A program made the translations under genes and the position numbers. A stretch of 64,000 bases of DNA from Branchiostoma lanceolatum (lineage: Eukaryota > Chordata > Leptocardii > Amphioxiformes > Branchiostomatidae). Location of the stretch: the NCBI RefSeq assembly GCF_035083965.1, contig NC_089722.1, positions 30,244,958 to 30,308,957 of the forward strand. The letters run 5' to 3'. Of the stretch, positions 37,501 to 49,024 are shown piece by piece (the first letter of the stretch is position 1; each line of letters opens with the position of its first letter). The notes under the pieces were generated by a model, which searched no databases, was not told the DNA's origin, and saw only the letters and a program-made list of their open reading frames with translations.

Positions 37501-40500
37501 GGAAGGACTGACCATAACACATTGACAGGAGGAAAAGTGATGTAGAATAACTACAAATCACATCTAAAAGTAGCACTCTTATTGAGATCAAACCCTGACC
37601 TAAAGTTTGTAAAGATGTGACAAAAAAGAACTACATACACAACACACATACATGTATTATCTACAAGTGGCACGCTTATGGAAAATCAGACACTGACGTA
37701 AAAGAATTTTCACCTAAAACAACAACACAGCATACCTACAAGTGACAGTCTTATTGAGATTTACATTTGTAACACTGACCTTGAAGACTTCGTAACCCTT
37801 GCCGAACGCGCCCTTGCTGCTCCACCCTGCAGTGTCAATGGGGTTCAGCCCCTCCCACAGTTCCGTCCGAAATGCTAACGGAGTACAACACCCAGCATCC
37901 TCCTCTCTGATGCTGCCCAGCAGAGGCATTCTTTCTCCTAACAAACCAGATGTTTGTTAACTCAAAAGATTGAAGGCCTTTCATCCTATTTATCAGAGAT
38001 GCTTAAGTATTCATACAGATTTTACAGGAGATTTATGGAATACATACGAATCTTACTGAATTCATGCAATCAACTACTAAGAAACATGTACATGTTTTAC
38101 AGCCCTAGACGGCAACTGCTTAGCGACCAAAATTGGATTTTGATTATTGATTAAGTTGAATATGATACAAGATGTAAAAGTATGATTTCAAAGACAACAA
38201 AATCCACAAAACATTAAACAAATTTTCATCATCTATGAAATTTGTTGAGTGAAATTTTTGGTCACTCAGTGGTCACTCTGGTGGAAAGGCTGCATCAGTC
38301 CTAGTCCTAGTCATATTATATTATCTCCCCAAGCACCCAGACCAATCAAACGCATTGAAACTCAGATTCGAATCAGCCATTTCCCGACAAATCCCTTTCT
38401 ATCCCTTTCCAAATACGCCCGCGATTTAACGTTTAGAAAAAAATAGTTTCTACTACTTTTCTCTAAACCTTAAGTCGCGGACGGATTCAATCACTTCCAC
38501 AGTGCCAAAATTGTCAATCTGAAAACATCTTTTGGAAGCTAACACCTTCCACCATCTCACTGGCGAGTTTGTTTTGTCAGATTTAGTCGTTAACGCAACT
38601 TAGAAAGCGATTTCTCGGGAAATGGCTGATTTGAATTTGAGTTTTAATGCGTTTGATTGGTCGGGGTGCCAAGGTAAATCAAGCTTCTACCAATTCACCC
38701 CGACCAATCGAATCAGATGAATCGCATTGAAACTCAGATTCGTATCAGCCATTTCCCAACCAATCGCTTTCTGACTTGCGTTAACAACTACATCTCACCA
38801 AACAAACTCGCCAGTGAGATGGTGGAGGGTGTCAGCTTTCCAAAGATGTTTTCAGATTGACAATTTTGGCACTTTGGAAGTGATTGAAAGTGACCGCGAT
38901 TTAACATTTACAGAAAAGTAGTAGAATCTAGACGTTAAATCGCGGTCACTTTCAATCACTTCCAAAGTGCCAAAATTGTCAATCTGAAAACATCTTATTT
39001 GGAAAGCTGACACTCTCCACCATCTCACTGGCGAGTTTGTTTGGTCAGATGTAGTCGTTTACGCAAGTTAGAAAGCGATTTGTCTGGAAATGGCTGATAC
39101 GAATACGAGTTTCAATGCGATTCACGTGATTCGATTGGTCGGGGTGCAATTCTACCACTGATTGTGGAGGCGGACCAATCGGCCCCCAACAGGAAGAGAT
39201 TGTGTGTAATAGGCTATCCTCTCCCCTAAGCAGTATAAAATGCCCACCTGAGTTACTGAAGGAGCTCCTGCTGAGGTCCACACTAGTCTGAGCCTGTAGG
39301 GCGGGGTTGACTCCAGCCTGTGCCCCCAGCAGTGGGCCAACTGTCACCCCTTCTGTCACCTGTAGAGTTCCTAGGATAGCCACAAAACACCAAAATTAAC
39401 ACTCGGTGATCATTCCTCTCAAATATGTTGGAACTTTACATGGACATGTAGTCAAATCAACTCAATCGCTCATAAAAATCTGAACAATGAATAGAGATAT
39501 TTCAATTTTAAGAAGATATGTAACATCTACTATTAACGTAATTCCAGCAATGTACATAATTCCACCATCCTGAAAAAGATACGTCCAAACATATCTCCAA
39601 CCAACAGTGTATATCTTAACTGTGCATAATATACCTGGGGGTGCTGCACTAGAGATCTCTCAAATCCACTGTTTTTCAAAGTGGCGGATTAATGTTAAAG
39701 GAGGTTACATGTACGTAAATCAACCCCATCACTCATAAAACTCTGAATAACAAATAGAGACATTTCAGTCTCAAGAAGATATATACCTTTGCCTTTGCCT
39801 TTGTGCCAAATTTCAACTTATGTGATGAAAAAGATGAAAAAGATGTTCTAAAACCGCTTGCATTCACTTTTTGAATCCCCCATGCATGTATCTAAATGTG
39901 TAGTTCTTAAAAATTGCCTCCTTGAAAGTCATCATAGCACGTCCAATGAAAATACAAATGTACTTGTTACGACTCACCTTCAATAATACCAGCTCTGAAA
40001 GTCTGTGATTGGATGCTGCCATTGTTATCATCAGTAATTACTGGTATTTTTGAATCATCTGGCAATAAACAATTCATTGTGATCGATTAAATCAGTGATT
40101 AATTCAGCAATGCATATCATTTGACAAGTAATCATTGTGACAATCATTGGCAAATTCATTATGAGAAAGGAAAATATAAACATCAAAAAGGGCAGTACAA
40201 AATCACAACAATAACTCAAGTTAAGGGCGGTTTTACTGGCTATACAGATACAGATACAGAATGAAGACAAGATATCTGAAGAATTTTTAATTCATCAAGC
40301 TCATATTAGGTACTAGATTATGTACTTAAGTTCAACAAAATAAATTTCTGTGATTAAATACATATTCGATAAAATGTCATGAGTTCCATTTGGCAAGCTG
40401 TACCTTTGACCGCCCTTCTAGGGTTGACATGTTTTCCTGAAGGTTGTCTGAAGGACAGATACTCCTCATCTGGATCTGCCGATGTCCCGTTTATACTGAA

Positions 40501-43500
40501 GGAAAATATAAGAGATAAGAATGACAAAGAAAGCAAAAAAACCCAGATCAAGTCATCAGCAATGGGATAAATGTACTCAAATTGTAACAAATTACAAAAA
40601 GAAATGACTGATAACTATCGTGCTAATTGCTGACAAACGTGACAAAGTTTACAACAAAATAAAAGTAAATTGAAAAGAGACAGGAGACATCACAACTTGT
40701 GTCCTAATAATTCCTTTTTGTAAATCCTGAATGAGGCGTTATAAGACTTTAATTTTGGAATTTTAACTTTAAAAAGAAAGAAATGAACAATTCAGCTTTC
40801 TTTGCATGAATACCTACTTGTAGTTGTTGCTAAAATCTGTTGGAATTCTTGATTGGCTCTGAGACGCCTTGAGTCGTGATTGCCTTATTTGTCGGCCAAC
40901 TAGGACAACGAACACATACACAACATACAGACCAATGAAACCTGCAAAAACATAAACAAAACAAAATGATACATCATGCTAACTACAAATCCAAAGGATT
41001 TGAACCATCAGAAGAATAACATAAACATCAAATGCAAGACAAATGATTTACAAAAATATATCAGTTCAATTACAAATTTGTTGAAAAGTATAATACAATG
41101 GGACATGAAGCTACGGAAACTAAATTTATCAAAGGAAAAAACATGGTTCAACTTGCATAGTGAACAGTGACAGTTGAAGTTAACTAAAAATCATGCTAAC
41201 AGACCTTTCAGGCTACAAGTAAAGAAGTGAATATTCTTGTCAGTAAAGGGCAGCACATTGGCAAAACGTAAGTTTTTAAGGTCGCGGTCGTGTATTTAAG
41301 GTAAAAATCTCGTATATAGGCTCATATAAAGAGATATCTTATGCAACGGCTGTTACACCGATGCAACGTTGACCAAAGAGAACAGTTATGATAGGTTTAA
41401 ATAGCAGGCTAATTACCATATATGCATTGCGTTCTGCCGACGTGCTGTAAAGGGCTAAAGGTACTCTACATTGTCAACAAATGACTGCATGACTGTGTGA
41501 ATGAAACCTACCTATGGCCTGAGGTAAACTGATATTCTTGAACCACAGGACGCACCACGTCCAGAACGCTGCTGCTATGTAGAACACGACATCCCGCAGG
41601 AACGGGCGCTGCATCATCTCAAACGGTGTCAAGATTCCAACTGCCCCAACGACGACTGTGGTCACAAACACACCAGCACCTATGGGATAAAATAACCAAA
41701 GACATGTACAAATATATAGAGAGTTGTCATTGGACTGATAAGATAACCTATTGGTTTCACCTCAGTCTGAGGCATCGCCAAAAGAGACACATGTACATTT
41801 GTGTTACCAACGACTAGGCAGAAAAAAAGATAACTTACTTCTTTCCTATAGACACACAATTACAATTTGACTACAAACAACTAGGAAACAGAATTTGGTG
41901 TTGCCAAATATGTGTAATTCCCATTTTCCTACTGTACTGTTACTATCAAATGAAATGAAAACAGCATTGATAACTTATCATATTGACCTGAAGCAGAAAG
42001 CAACATTGTAGTGTAGTTGACATAGAAACTATGAGGATATAGACACAACAAGACATCAAGATGAACAACTGCAGCATAGGGCCATATCACCAGTGAATAC
42101 CTGGTCTAGTTTCAAGCTTTAGTCTGTTCCAAATGATACTTACCAAATAAGGCTCCGATGGCGAGCCCAGCATCCCCGCCCTTAGAGTTAGTGATGGCGG
42201 CAACTGCGCTGAAGATGTCGGGAGCTCCATTTCCAAAGGCAAGAAAAGTTACACCTTGAGAAGGAGTTAAGGTTCTCTCTCCATTTCTGAACAAACTGAG
42301 CTTCCAACACTATATAACATTTAACATTCACAATTAAAAGGACGATTTTGTAAAAAAATGGTACATGACATAAATTCTATTACCCATTACAGTGAGAAGA
42401 AAGCAATATTTTGTCTTTTTGGGTGCTCTTTTAACTTGAGGCACCTCCTAGAACATGGGATGCCCATTTTTTTCCCTTCCAAAAGATTGGTGCAGCCCTT
42501 GAACCAAGATGTTCTGACCCAGGATTGAACCAGGGTCTCCCAGTAACCAACTGATTGGAGCCATGAGCTCAACTGTGAGGCTGCTACATGTATCAGTTGA
42601 GCTACAGGGACATACAAACAGACTGTCATTATAACCGCTATAATTCATCTACTGTCTGCATCTATGATTCATGAAAGTTTACACATGTAGAGGATATAGC
42701 GATGTTCTGGCTCAGTTTCAGAGTGTCGGAGATCACCTTCAGGGCTGGGCAAAAACTGTGAGAAAAGAGGAGAAAGTCATTGAATTGAAATACATATTTG
42801 ATGCATTACTATGTTCCTTATATAAACGTAAATAACAGGAAGAAGTATTGTTATCTATAAATGAAAGTGGAACTCACTAGTCATCCGCTGTCACACCCAG
42901 TAGCACAAACAGTACCAGTAGCCACAGGAACTGTAAATGCAGAAGTAAAGAGAAACAGAAGTCAGGTTTTCATAAACAAGCAATATTCATAAAGTGCAAC
43001 AGAGTAGTCAGTCAAAGTGTATGTAAACTGAGGCATGGCAGAAGCTTCATAAACTTTCAAAACCATTAACTTACAACCTTTCATTAAACAAAACAGTGTG
43101 TAACGATTATATATAAGAGGTGTATTTTAGTCAGAAGAATAAAATGATTAAGACCAATTATCATTGGTTATCGTATATCAAAGATTAGGATTATCAAACA
43201 TCATATGCGATGGCTGAGTACTACTGAAAAATGCGGACACACGCTCATGAAGACCCGGAGCTTACTAGTACATTGTAGTAGCATCGAGGAGGCCTTCTGA
43301 CAAGTGCCAATCATTTGCCAATCATCCTAAACCGACGACAACCCAAACATCAGAGACTAATTTCATCAGGTTGGTTAATGACATGGATATTGGAGTTTTC
43401 TTTTTTCACAACCAGTAAATTCTCACCTGCTGACGTTTTGTTTAGATAAGAAAGTCAACACCAGTGATGAACCGGGACGAGGGGGAATACAAGCTTAGCC

Positions 43501-45185
43501 ACGTTTGGGATTGTGTTCTCGCCGCAAAAGCGCCACCTTCATCGGCTACATATAGCGGCGAGAACTAACTCCAGCCAGATGCTCTGAAAAAGGTGTCTGA
43601 CTGACACCGAAACGTCAGCCGGTGAGGATTTACTGGTTGCGAAAAAAGAAAACTCCAATATCCCAACCCAAACATCAATCAATGTGAACCTCACCAGTAT
43701 AACGAGAGCCAGTGGCACCAGGTTAGGCAGGGAGCAGTAGGGGAAGTGTAGGTAGTTAATGAACCCTTCATCTATTCCACAGTCCGACGTGTTCCTGATG
43801 AACTCACACTGAAGACTGGAGTTTAGCTTGTGGTAGTCACGGCACTATCAGGAGGAAAAAACAATATGTCAGCTGCAGCTTTATGTAGGAACAGTCAAAT
43901 TTCACATGAATGGTCAGCAAAACTGCGACAATAGTTTATATATTTATGTTTTTCATTCCAGTGCACTAGAAATTATGAGATTTATATGTGGATAACAATG
44001 AACCAATCATGGTTTTAACTTTTACAGAACTAGAGAAATACTTTGGGGATGTTAGTGCCTGTTGAAATTAAAATATATTTAGTTTGCTTCCATAGGAATA
44101 TCCATGTTTTTTTTCATATGCTATAAATGTGATTGATTAATATGTTGTTCTCATTGTCTTTGGTTATAATTCATTTGACAAAAACTAGGTATTGAGTTTG
44201 AGAACATCAAAAAGAAGAAATCTGCTGCACAATTTTTCTAATTACCGTCCCATCTCCAAAGCTTTGCTATAAATAAATAGCTTCACAACCAAATAAATCA
44301 GAGCATGATAAAATCTTTTCAATCAATAAACTGACCTTCCAAAGTGCTCTATTTAGTCCAAAATTAATCTGGACGTTGTTCCTTGTCTTGTTGAGTAAGC
44401 AAAACATCTCACAAATGTTGCTACTTTGATCACAGCAAACAGTTGACATAATGTCACCTGACTGTCGGTTCAATAGATTTCAAGGTAGGGAGGAAATGGA
44501 GTGTTTGCGTTTGAAACATTTTAGGGAGTAAGCAGGCCGAAGACAGAATAAGCATTTTCGCGGTAGTTTAAGTTGGCAGTGTCAGGACTGAAGAGCTTGA
44601 CGCAAAAAAGTTATGTGACCATTAAACCACTGCAAAAATTTAACATTTACAGTCTCCTGCTTCCCGGCTGTCAAGACTGATGACTTGTTTTCCAAACATC
44701 TTTGTCTGCTAGTTCAAAGGTCCGGGGTTTAATTGTGTTGCCTTTGCCAAGCTACACAGTGATCTGGACAATGTACCAATAGTCCACAATTTGTCCTGTA
44801 AGTTTGGGTAAGGACTACAGGGACTGACAGTTTGGTGGCATAAATACTGACAGGAAGTTCTGTGTTTCAGGTTCAGTGAAAATGAGAAATGTACACTGTT
44901 TACAAATTTATTATTGGCATGAAGATATTTACTGTCAACCACAACAAAGTTTGGGTTTACTATATATAACGTTAGTACTAAACCAGCATCATAGAAGTCA
45001 ATAACCGGGGATCTTTCTTTTGTCTTTTAGAACCCTAACATTATATGTAAAACGGATCATAGATTGTCAGAAAACTTCCTGTTGCTTACCTCAACGTCGC
45101 CTGTCGGTTCTGTTGTTGGAATCAGAGCTGCCACGCCGGCTAGTGTCTGTCGCAAAGTTGTGTTCAGAAGCTGTGCTCCCATCAT
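31593..45185 (-). CDS. Mitochondrial-type Na+/Ca2+ exchanger NCLX, complete 17-exon gene
   Basis: Exons in transcript order: 45185-45090, 43844-43695, 42930-42878, 42755-42698, 42255-42144, 41679-41512, 40941-40818, 40495-40404, 40058-39978, 39370-39248, 37937-37780, 37230-37098, 36688-36567, 35475-35322, 34545-34465, 34072-34008, 31781-31593. They total 1959 nt, a 652-residue protein, with matching phases throughout. Seen: a cysteine-bearing N-terminal region (residues 33-82), the alpha-1 repeat with GVTFLAFGNGAPDIFS (120-135), a polar loop (about 235-375), the alpha-2 repeat with AWGNSIGDLVADTA (535-548), then ARQGFPRMGVSACFGGP, and a hydrophobic C-terminus ending TEFGAFGEM. The paired acidic motifs GNGAPD and GNSIGD are hallmarks of the Ca2+/cation exchanger family to which NCLX belongs, which exports matrix Ca2+. 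All introns look GT-AG except intron 4 (listed separately). The start has two adjacent ATGs. Confidence 0.9.
31955..33415. repeat. 42-bp minisatellite array in NCLX intron 16
   Basis: About 34 copies of a 42-bp unit of the type TTAGTGGTGTGTTAATCAGT followed by ACCAAGGACAGGGGCACCAGCC. Unit variants (TTATTCAGC, AAATAGTG, GGGGGAAGCGGCC) recur in blocks, indicating internal duplication. Because 42 is a multiple of 3 and the unit lacks stops in one frame on each strand, long ORFs appear on both strands (14-residue repeats STKDRGTSLSGVLI and LINTPLRLVPLSLV). These are shadows, because the array sits in an intron. Confidence 0.95.
35025..35205 (+). repeat. tRNA-derived SINE copy (decayed)
   Basis: Contains an A-box-like CAGCTCAACTGG and then CACAGTTAAGCTCATGGCTCC and GGGCTGCACC. 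It matches the better copy at 42425-42630, which is in the opposite orientation. The B-box region is partly lost here. It lies in NCLX intron 14, just outside the 35322-35475 exon. Confidence 0.6.
35655..36540. repeat. 42-bp minisatellite array, diverged copy in NCLX intron 13
   Basis: The same unit as the 31955-33415 array (CACCAGCCTTAGTGGTGTGT, TTCAGCACCAAGGACAGGG), but more diverged and with shortened units. It starts about 180 bp beyond the acceptor of exon 14 and ends about 25 bp before the donor of exon 13. Confidence 0.9.
36855..37005. repeat. Short dispersed repeat (CACCGCAAAAGTTT type), copy 1
   Basis: Shares GCGGTG...GAGGTCACC...ACCACCGCAAAAG...TTTACAGTAGT with segments at 44535-44655 and 56870-57010. 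An unclassified interspersed repeat in NCLX intron 12. Confidence 0.4.
38330..38672. mobile_element. Foldback (palindromic) element, copy 1
   Basis: The left arm begins ACCAATCAAACGCATTGAAA and returns as the inverted right arm ending GCGTTTGATTGGTCGGGG. The interior shares GTGCCAAAATTGTCAATCTG and CCATCTCACTGGCGAGTTTG with copy 2. No ORF is present. A MITE-like, non-autonomous element in NCLX intron 10. Confidence 0.75.
38695..39150. mobile_element. Foldback element, copy 2: near-perfect palindrome
   Basis: Arms of roughly 215 bp (about 38695-38912 and 38938-39150) are inverted copies of each other, from CACCCCGACCAATCGAATC to GATTCGATTGGTCGGGGTG. The centre is a short loop (ATTTACAGAAAAGTAGTAG region) between CGCGATTTAAC and GTTAAATCGCG. 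It carries the same family sequence as copy 1, placed in tandem in NCLX intron 10. Confidence 0.85.
42256..42697 (-). other. NCLX intron 4, apparent U12-type intron with AT-AA ends
   Basis: On the minus strand the intron begins ATATCCTCT (42697-42689), a near match to the U12 5' splice site consensus ATATCCTT. It contains CCTTAAC (42272-42266), a match to the U12 branch site, about 11 nt from the end. To keep the reading frame and restore the family motif NIA|GVTFLAF, the intron must end in AA immediately before GGTGTAACT. Ending at the following AG would bring TAA in frame. There is no GT at the required donor position. Confidence 0.6.
42425..42630 (-). repeat. tRNA-derived SINE copy inside the U12-type intron
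   Basis: Read on the minus strand it has an A-box-like TAGCTCAACTGA and a B-box-like GGTTCAATCC about 75 bp later, followed by GGGCTGCACCAATC. This is the arrangement of a tRNA-derived SINE. The second copy is at 35025-35205. Confidence 0.6.
43385..43663. mobile_element. MITE with about 55-bp terminal inverted repeats
   Basis: The left end GGATATTGGAGTTTTCTTTT continues to CTGACGTTT and is matched almost perfectly by the inverted right end, which finishes GAAAACTCCAATATCC. The roughly 170-bp interior has no ORF. It lies in NCLX intron 2, about 30 bp from exon 2. Target-site duplications are not evident. Confidence 0.8.
44535..44655. repeat. Short dispersed repeat (CACCGCAAAAGTTT type), copy 2
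   Basis: Contains GCGGTAGTTTAAGTTGGCAG, ACCACTGCAAAAATTT and ATTTACAGT. Related to 36855-37005 and 56870-57010. It lies in NCLX intron 1. Confidence 0.4.
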
Positions 45186-45639
45186 AACAATGTAACGTTA
45201 TCCAGCAGTGAAGCCTTGTCATGACACTCTAAAAGTCTACTTCTAAATCTGGGAAACCTGGTAACACCTACTACACCCCTACAAGCAGAAGTTGTCATTA
45301 GATCACGAGACTAGTGCATGAATCTGGGGGTCAAAGTTTGCACTGGAGTGTTTTCCGGCCGCCAGATTGAACCCGGAAGTAAGAAAGTAGACTTGCAGTT
45401 TTAATATATATCGGTAGATGTCCTTCATGTACGGGGAAAGAAACTTCCAAGTAGATGTGCGGCTCGGTATATTTTGCAAGCCTACTTGTGGCGCTTTGTA
45501 GGGTTTGGTGCGTCTTTTAAGCGTTCCATTATTCTCCCTGTCTATTTTGTCACACGTGTGGCTACTTTAACACAGGAAAGGTGAACCGCTAAATCTAGAG
45601 AGACGCATGTAACTCCACTATTAATCAAGCCGGACACAC

Positions 45640-45745
45640 ACACACATCTGCTTGGAGATTAAGTATATAACCGGTTAGACAACTTTATCCTTCTGTTTCA
45701 TGGCGGACAGAAATAAACGACTTTTCAACCGTTGAATCGTATCTG
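45640..45745 (+). repeat. Shared 5' flank of tRNA-Lys gene 1
   Basis: ACATCTGCTTGGAGATT (45644-45660), ACCGGTTAGACAAC and AACGACTTTTCAACCGTT lie about 240 bp before the first tRNA-Lys gene. A related sequence lies about 230 bp before the second (49025-49135). This suggests the tRNA gene was duplicated with its flank. Regulatory function is not shown. Confidence 0.55.
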
Positions 45746-45886
45746 TTATGTTATTACTGACGTTATCCAACTGATATATAACGCTGCCATCATTTTTTTT
45801 CAGTCCGAGTTAGAGTTGGAATTTCAGGAAATTTTATGTGAATTAGGACAAGATAAGTCTTGTCTTGTAGCTTCTGAAATACGAGT

Positions 45887-45983
45887 GCCCGGTTAGCTCA
45901 GTCGGTAGAGCATCAGACTTTTAAGCGTTACACTCCTGTGTGAAGCTATCTGAGGGTCGCGGGTTCAAGTCCCTCATCGGGCG
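45887..45983 (+). tRNA. tRNA-Lys (anticodon TTT) with 24-bp intron, copy 1
   Basis: Cloverleaf: acceptor GCCCGGT pairs with ATCGGGC, discriminator G. The A box TAGCTCAGTCGG and B box GGTTCAAGTCC are intact. Anticodon loop CTTTTA|A is interrupted after position 37 by a 24-bp intron (about 45925-45948), giving a 73-nt mature tRNA. The T stem GCGGG/CCCTC has one mismatch (C50-T64). A T4 terminator follows within 15 bp (TTCTCTTTTATT). The T-stem mismatch makes it slightly less certain to be functional than copy 2. Confidence 0.85.
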
Positions 45984-46189
45984 ATTCTCTTTTATTATCC
46001 ACAACATAACAGATCGTTCAAGTAACTAATTAACATCAGATTAGCAGAGCTTTATTGTGAAAGTTGAACAAGATAGTCGAACTTTGTTCGGAAATGTATG
46101 GCAAACTGCTGAGAGTAGGTTGATGAGGCAGTGGAAATCCTAAACTAGTTATATTGATTAATAGTTCTTGGGTTGTTGTTTTAAATGTT

Positions 46190-48848
46190 GCCGATGCATA
46201 CTCTGACGTCAACCTTGACAACTTCCAGTACGCAGACGACGCAGCAGCCTGGAAGACCGGAGAAGATGTCCAAGCCGTGAAGAAATGTGTAGAAGAAGGG
46301 ATCTCCAAAGTGATGCTAAACTGGTGCCCACAATGGAACATGAAGGTTGAGCCAAGCAAAACCAAAGCCATGATCTTCCCCCCTCCACATGCAGACAAGA
46401 CTCATACTGAGGACTTGAAAGTTGACAGCAAGAACATACAACTGGTTGATGACTTCAAGCTGGTAGGAGTAACCCTGGACCAACAGCTCACCTTCAGCAA
46501 TCACATCACAACAACGAGGACAAAAGCATTCAAGGCCCTGAAAGCCGTAAGCAAAGTCACACAAGCAAAGAAGAATCCTAACCAACAAGCCCACATCCTG
46601 CTTTACACAACACTAGTCAGGCCCATCCTAGACTATGCTTCGGAATGCACAATCACCGCCAAAGACAAACTGGAGAAAGCCTACTCGCCCATACAAAGAC
46701 AAGCACTGATAGCAGCAACCGGGTGCCTCGAGAGAACAAGCACTGAAGCTCTGGAAACACTGGCAGGAATCCCACCGATCGACATCCACCTCAGTTGCAG
46801 ACAAGCCCAGGCGTACCTAAGAATGACCTCAAAACACACAGGAAACCCCATCTACGACACCATATCTCACATGAAATCTCAAAAAACAACAACCCAGACA
46901 GGATCCCCGCTCCACCTACTCCAGACAAGACTCAACGAGCTAAAGGGAGAGATGGATGAAACCACCGTAGACAAAGAACCATACTTCGACGCCAGACTCC
47001 CCCCTTTCACCATGGGCAGTATAACTGGAACTTTCGCAGCAACGACCAACACCACAGAGGGAAAAGACAAGGCACGTGAAGATATCCTGGACACTCTACA
47101 ACACATCTCAAACAGCAAGGAACCAACAACCGTCATTTTCACAGATGGCTCAGCGCTAGGAAACCCAGGGCCCACTGGGTGCGCTGCAGTCATCTATGAA
47201 AGATGGGGGGTCACTGAACCTTTCGCAGTACGCAAACCTGTAGCAGCCAAGTCTAACAACTATGAAGGAGAACTTGAAGGACTTCACCTTGCCATCGACA
47301 CCATCAGCAGAAGACAATCCACTACCACTAACTTAAAGGTCCTCATACTCTGCGATTGCAAGGCTGCAATAGATAGTGTCTTAGGAGTACAGCACGCTCC
47401 TTCACAGCGTCGTAATAAATTGACTTGTTCCACTGAATATGCGAGTGCGAGTCTTTTATGCAATTCACTTTTTGGCCGCATGAGGGCTACTATAGCGGTT
47501 TGTTCGCAAAGACAGCCCTGGGACAGAGAGCGTATTTTTGGTGCGCGAAGCATGCTGGGAGGACGGTAGTATCCTGGGGACGTGAATGTATGTGGGAGAA
47601 GGCCAAACTCGCTACCGTAGCAAACTCCCTTCCGTGACATAACTCCCCTCTCGGCAATCTAGAAGGGTAATCTAACACCCTCGCAGCGCCACCAAATTAG
47701 GTACATTTTAAAGTTCCCTTTGATATAACGTATCACCATTGTGGCAACATTTTACCCCCGAAATAGTAAACTTTCGTCTTGTTTTCGCCTCGGTAACTGT
47801 AGAAAATACTAGCTAACTAGTGTACAGTCACACGTTGTATAGAGACGCACACAAGAGTCACACAACTTACGATTTGCTAAGGTAATTGAGACAAACACAA
47901 AACAAAACAAAATGACAGCCGTGGATTCCATATAGTTTTATTTTGTGTATTGGTTGAGCCCACGATCTAAACCTATGGCTTCTTCGCGGCGCTGGGTACG
48001 AGCGTGGGAGTACAGCTAGTAGACGCCTACAACAGCCTGGTGCACACCATCCGCAACAAACTACGGGCACTCAAACTGCAAGGTCTCACCATACAGATCA
48101 CCTGGTGCCCGGGACACATGGGGATCCCTGGAAACGAGATTGCAGACAAGGAAGCCAAACTGGCAGCAGACGAAGCTACAAACATCCAATACACATCTTG
48201 GACGAAACATCAAGCCATGAAGCACATTGAAGCACAAGCACATGAGAGATGGAACAGAAGGATGAAGCTGAACATGAGAAGTGAACACATGCAGAAAATC
48301 GCCACTAACATGAAAAAGAAAGGCAGAACACATGGAAGAAGAAACACACAAGTAAACATCAATCAGCTAGTGAGCGGCCACACCAGACTCAACGCCTACC
48401 AAAACTGGAAGGACCCAGAGGTCTCACCAAACTGCCCAAACTGCGGTGCTCTGGAGACCACCAGACACTACCTGTACCACTGCCCTCGGTACGAAAAGGA
48501 AAGACAACACATGCTGCTAGAAGCTGAGAGCTTATACGAGACATACAACATTGCAGAGGGAAGCAGAGACACGGACATCGTCACTCTAGCTGGGATGAGA
48601 GAAGACCTTTCCGAGACAATCAACAAGCAGATGTACTTAGCTCTCTCCCGGTACATCGAGAGCACGCACAGACTCGATGTGCTCTCCTAGAAACACCTCC
48701 AGCAGTTCGCAAGCACAAGCCACCAAGAGTTAAACACCTAGAGAGACATCAGCCTCGTATGAACCAAGCGTAACACAGCACCAAGAGACCACGTCTAGCG
48801 ATATAATAGACGTTAAACAAGGACAACAACAACAACAACAACAACAAA
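46190..48848 (+). mobile_element. 5'-truncated non-LTR retrotransposon, interrupted by a DNA transposon
   Basis: The element begins near the reverse transcriptase catalytic motif YADD (46229-46240), so its 5' part is missing. It continues through the thumb region into an RNase H domain (TDGSALGNPGPTGCAAVI, GELEGLHLA, ILCDCKAAI, then ITWCPGHMGIPGNEIADKEA). It ends with a zinc-knuckle-like CPNCGALETTRHYLYHCPRY and a stop at 48690. A 3' UTR of about 130 bp ends in a (CAA)n tail at about 48821-48848. The coding frame is broken only by the insertion at 47393-48006. RT plus RNase H plus CCHC suggests an I/Jockey-like clade; the clade is not established. Confidence 0.85.
47393..48006. mobile_element. 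614-bp non-autonomous DNA transposon with 9-bp target-site duplication
   Basis: Flanked by direct repeats GGAGTACAG at 47384-47392 and 48007-48015. The ends are inverted repeats: CACGCTCCTTCACAGCGTCG on the left, and CACGCTCGTACCCAGCGCCG when the right end is reverse-complemented (16 of 20 match). Removing the element and one duplication rejoins the RNase H frame. No transposase is present. A 9-bp duplication fits Mutator-like elements best; an 8-bp duplication, as made by hAT or P elements, cannot be excluded. Confidence 0.85.
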
Positions 48849-49024
48849 TGTAAGCCAGTACTTGCATTTATAATCTTTAGACATGGTTTGTTGTGACCTG
48901 TACTTTGCCCATCGTGGCAAAAATGTGTAAGAAAGGTCTCCATTTATTCATTGCAAACGCGCAGCCACTCAGTGACTGAGGCGACATACAATACGCTGCT
49001 ATGCTATGTGAGAAACAAGCCGCA

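Noticed and set aside
42254-42256. A normal AG acceptor for NCLX exon 5
   Set aside because: Joining at AG after the ATATCC donor puts TAA in frame. Other joins lose the conserved alanine or lack donor sequence, so the AA end fits better.
47393-47569. C-terminal end of the 471-codon retrotransposon ORF
   Set aside because: This part is read-through into the inserted DNA transposon, not native protein.
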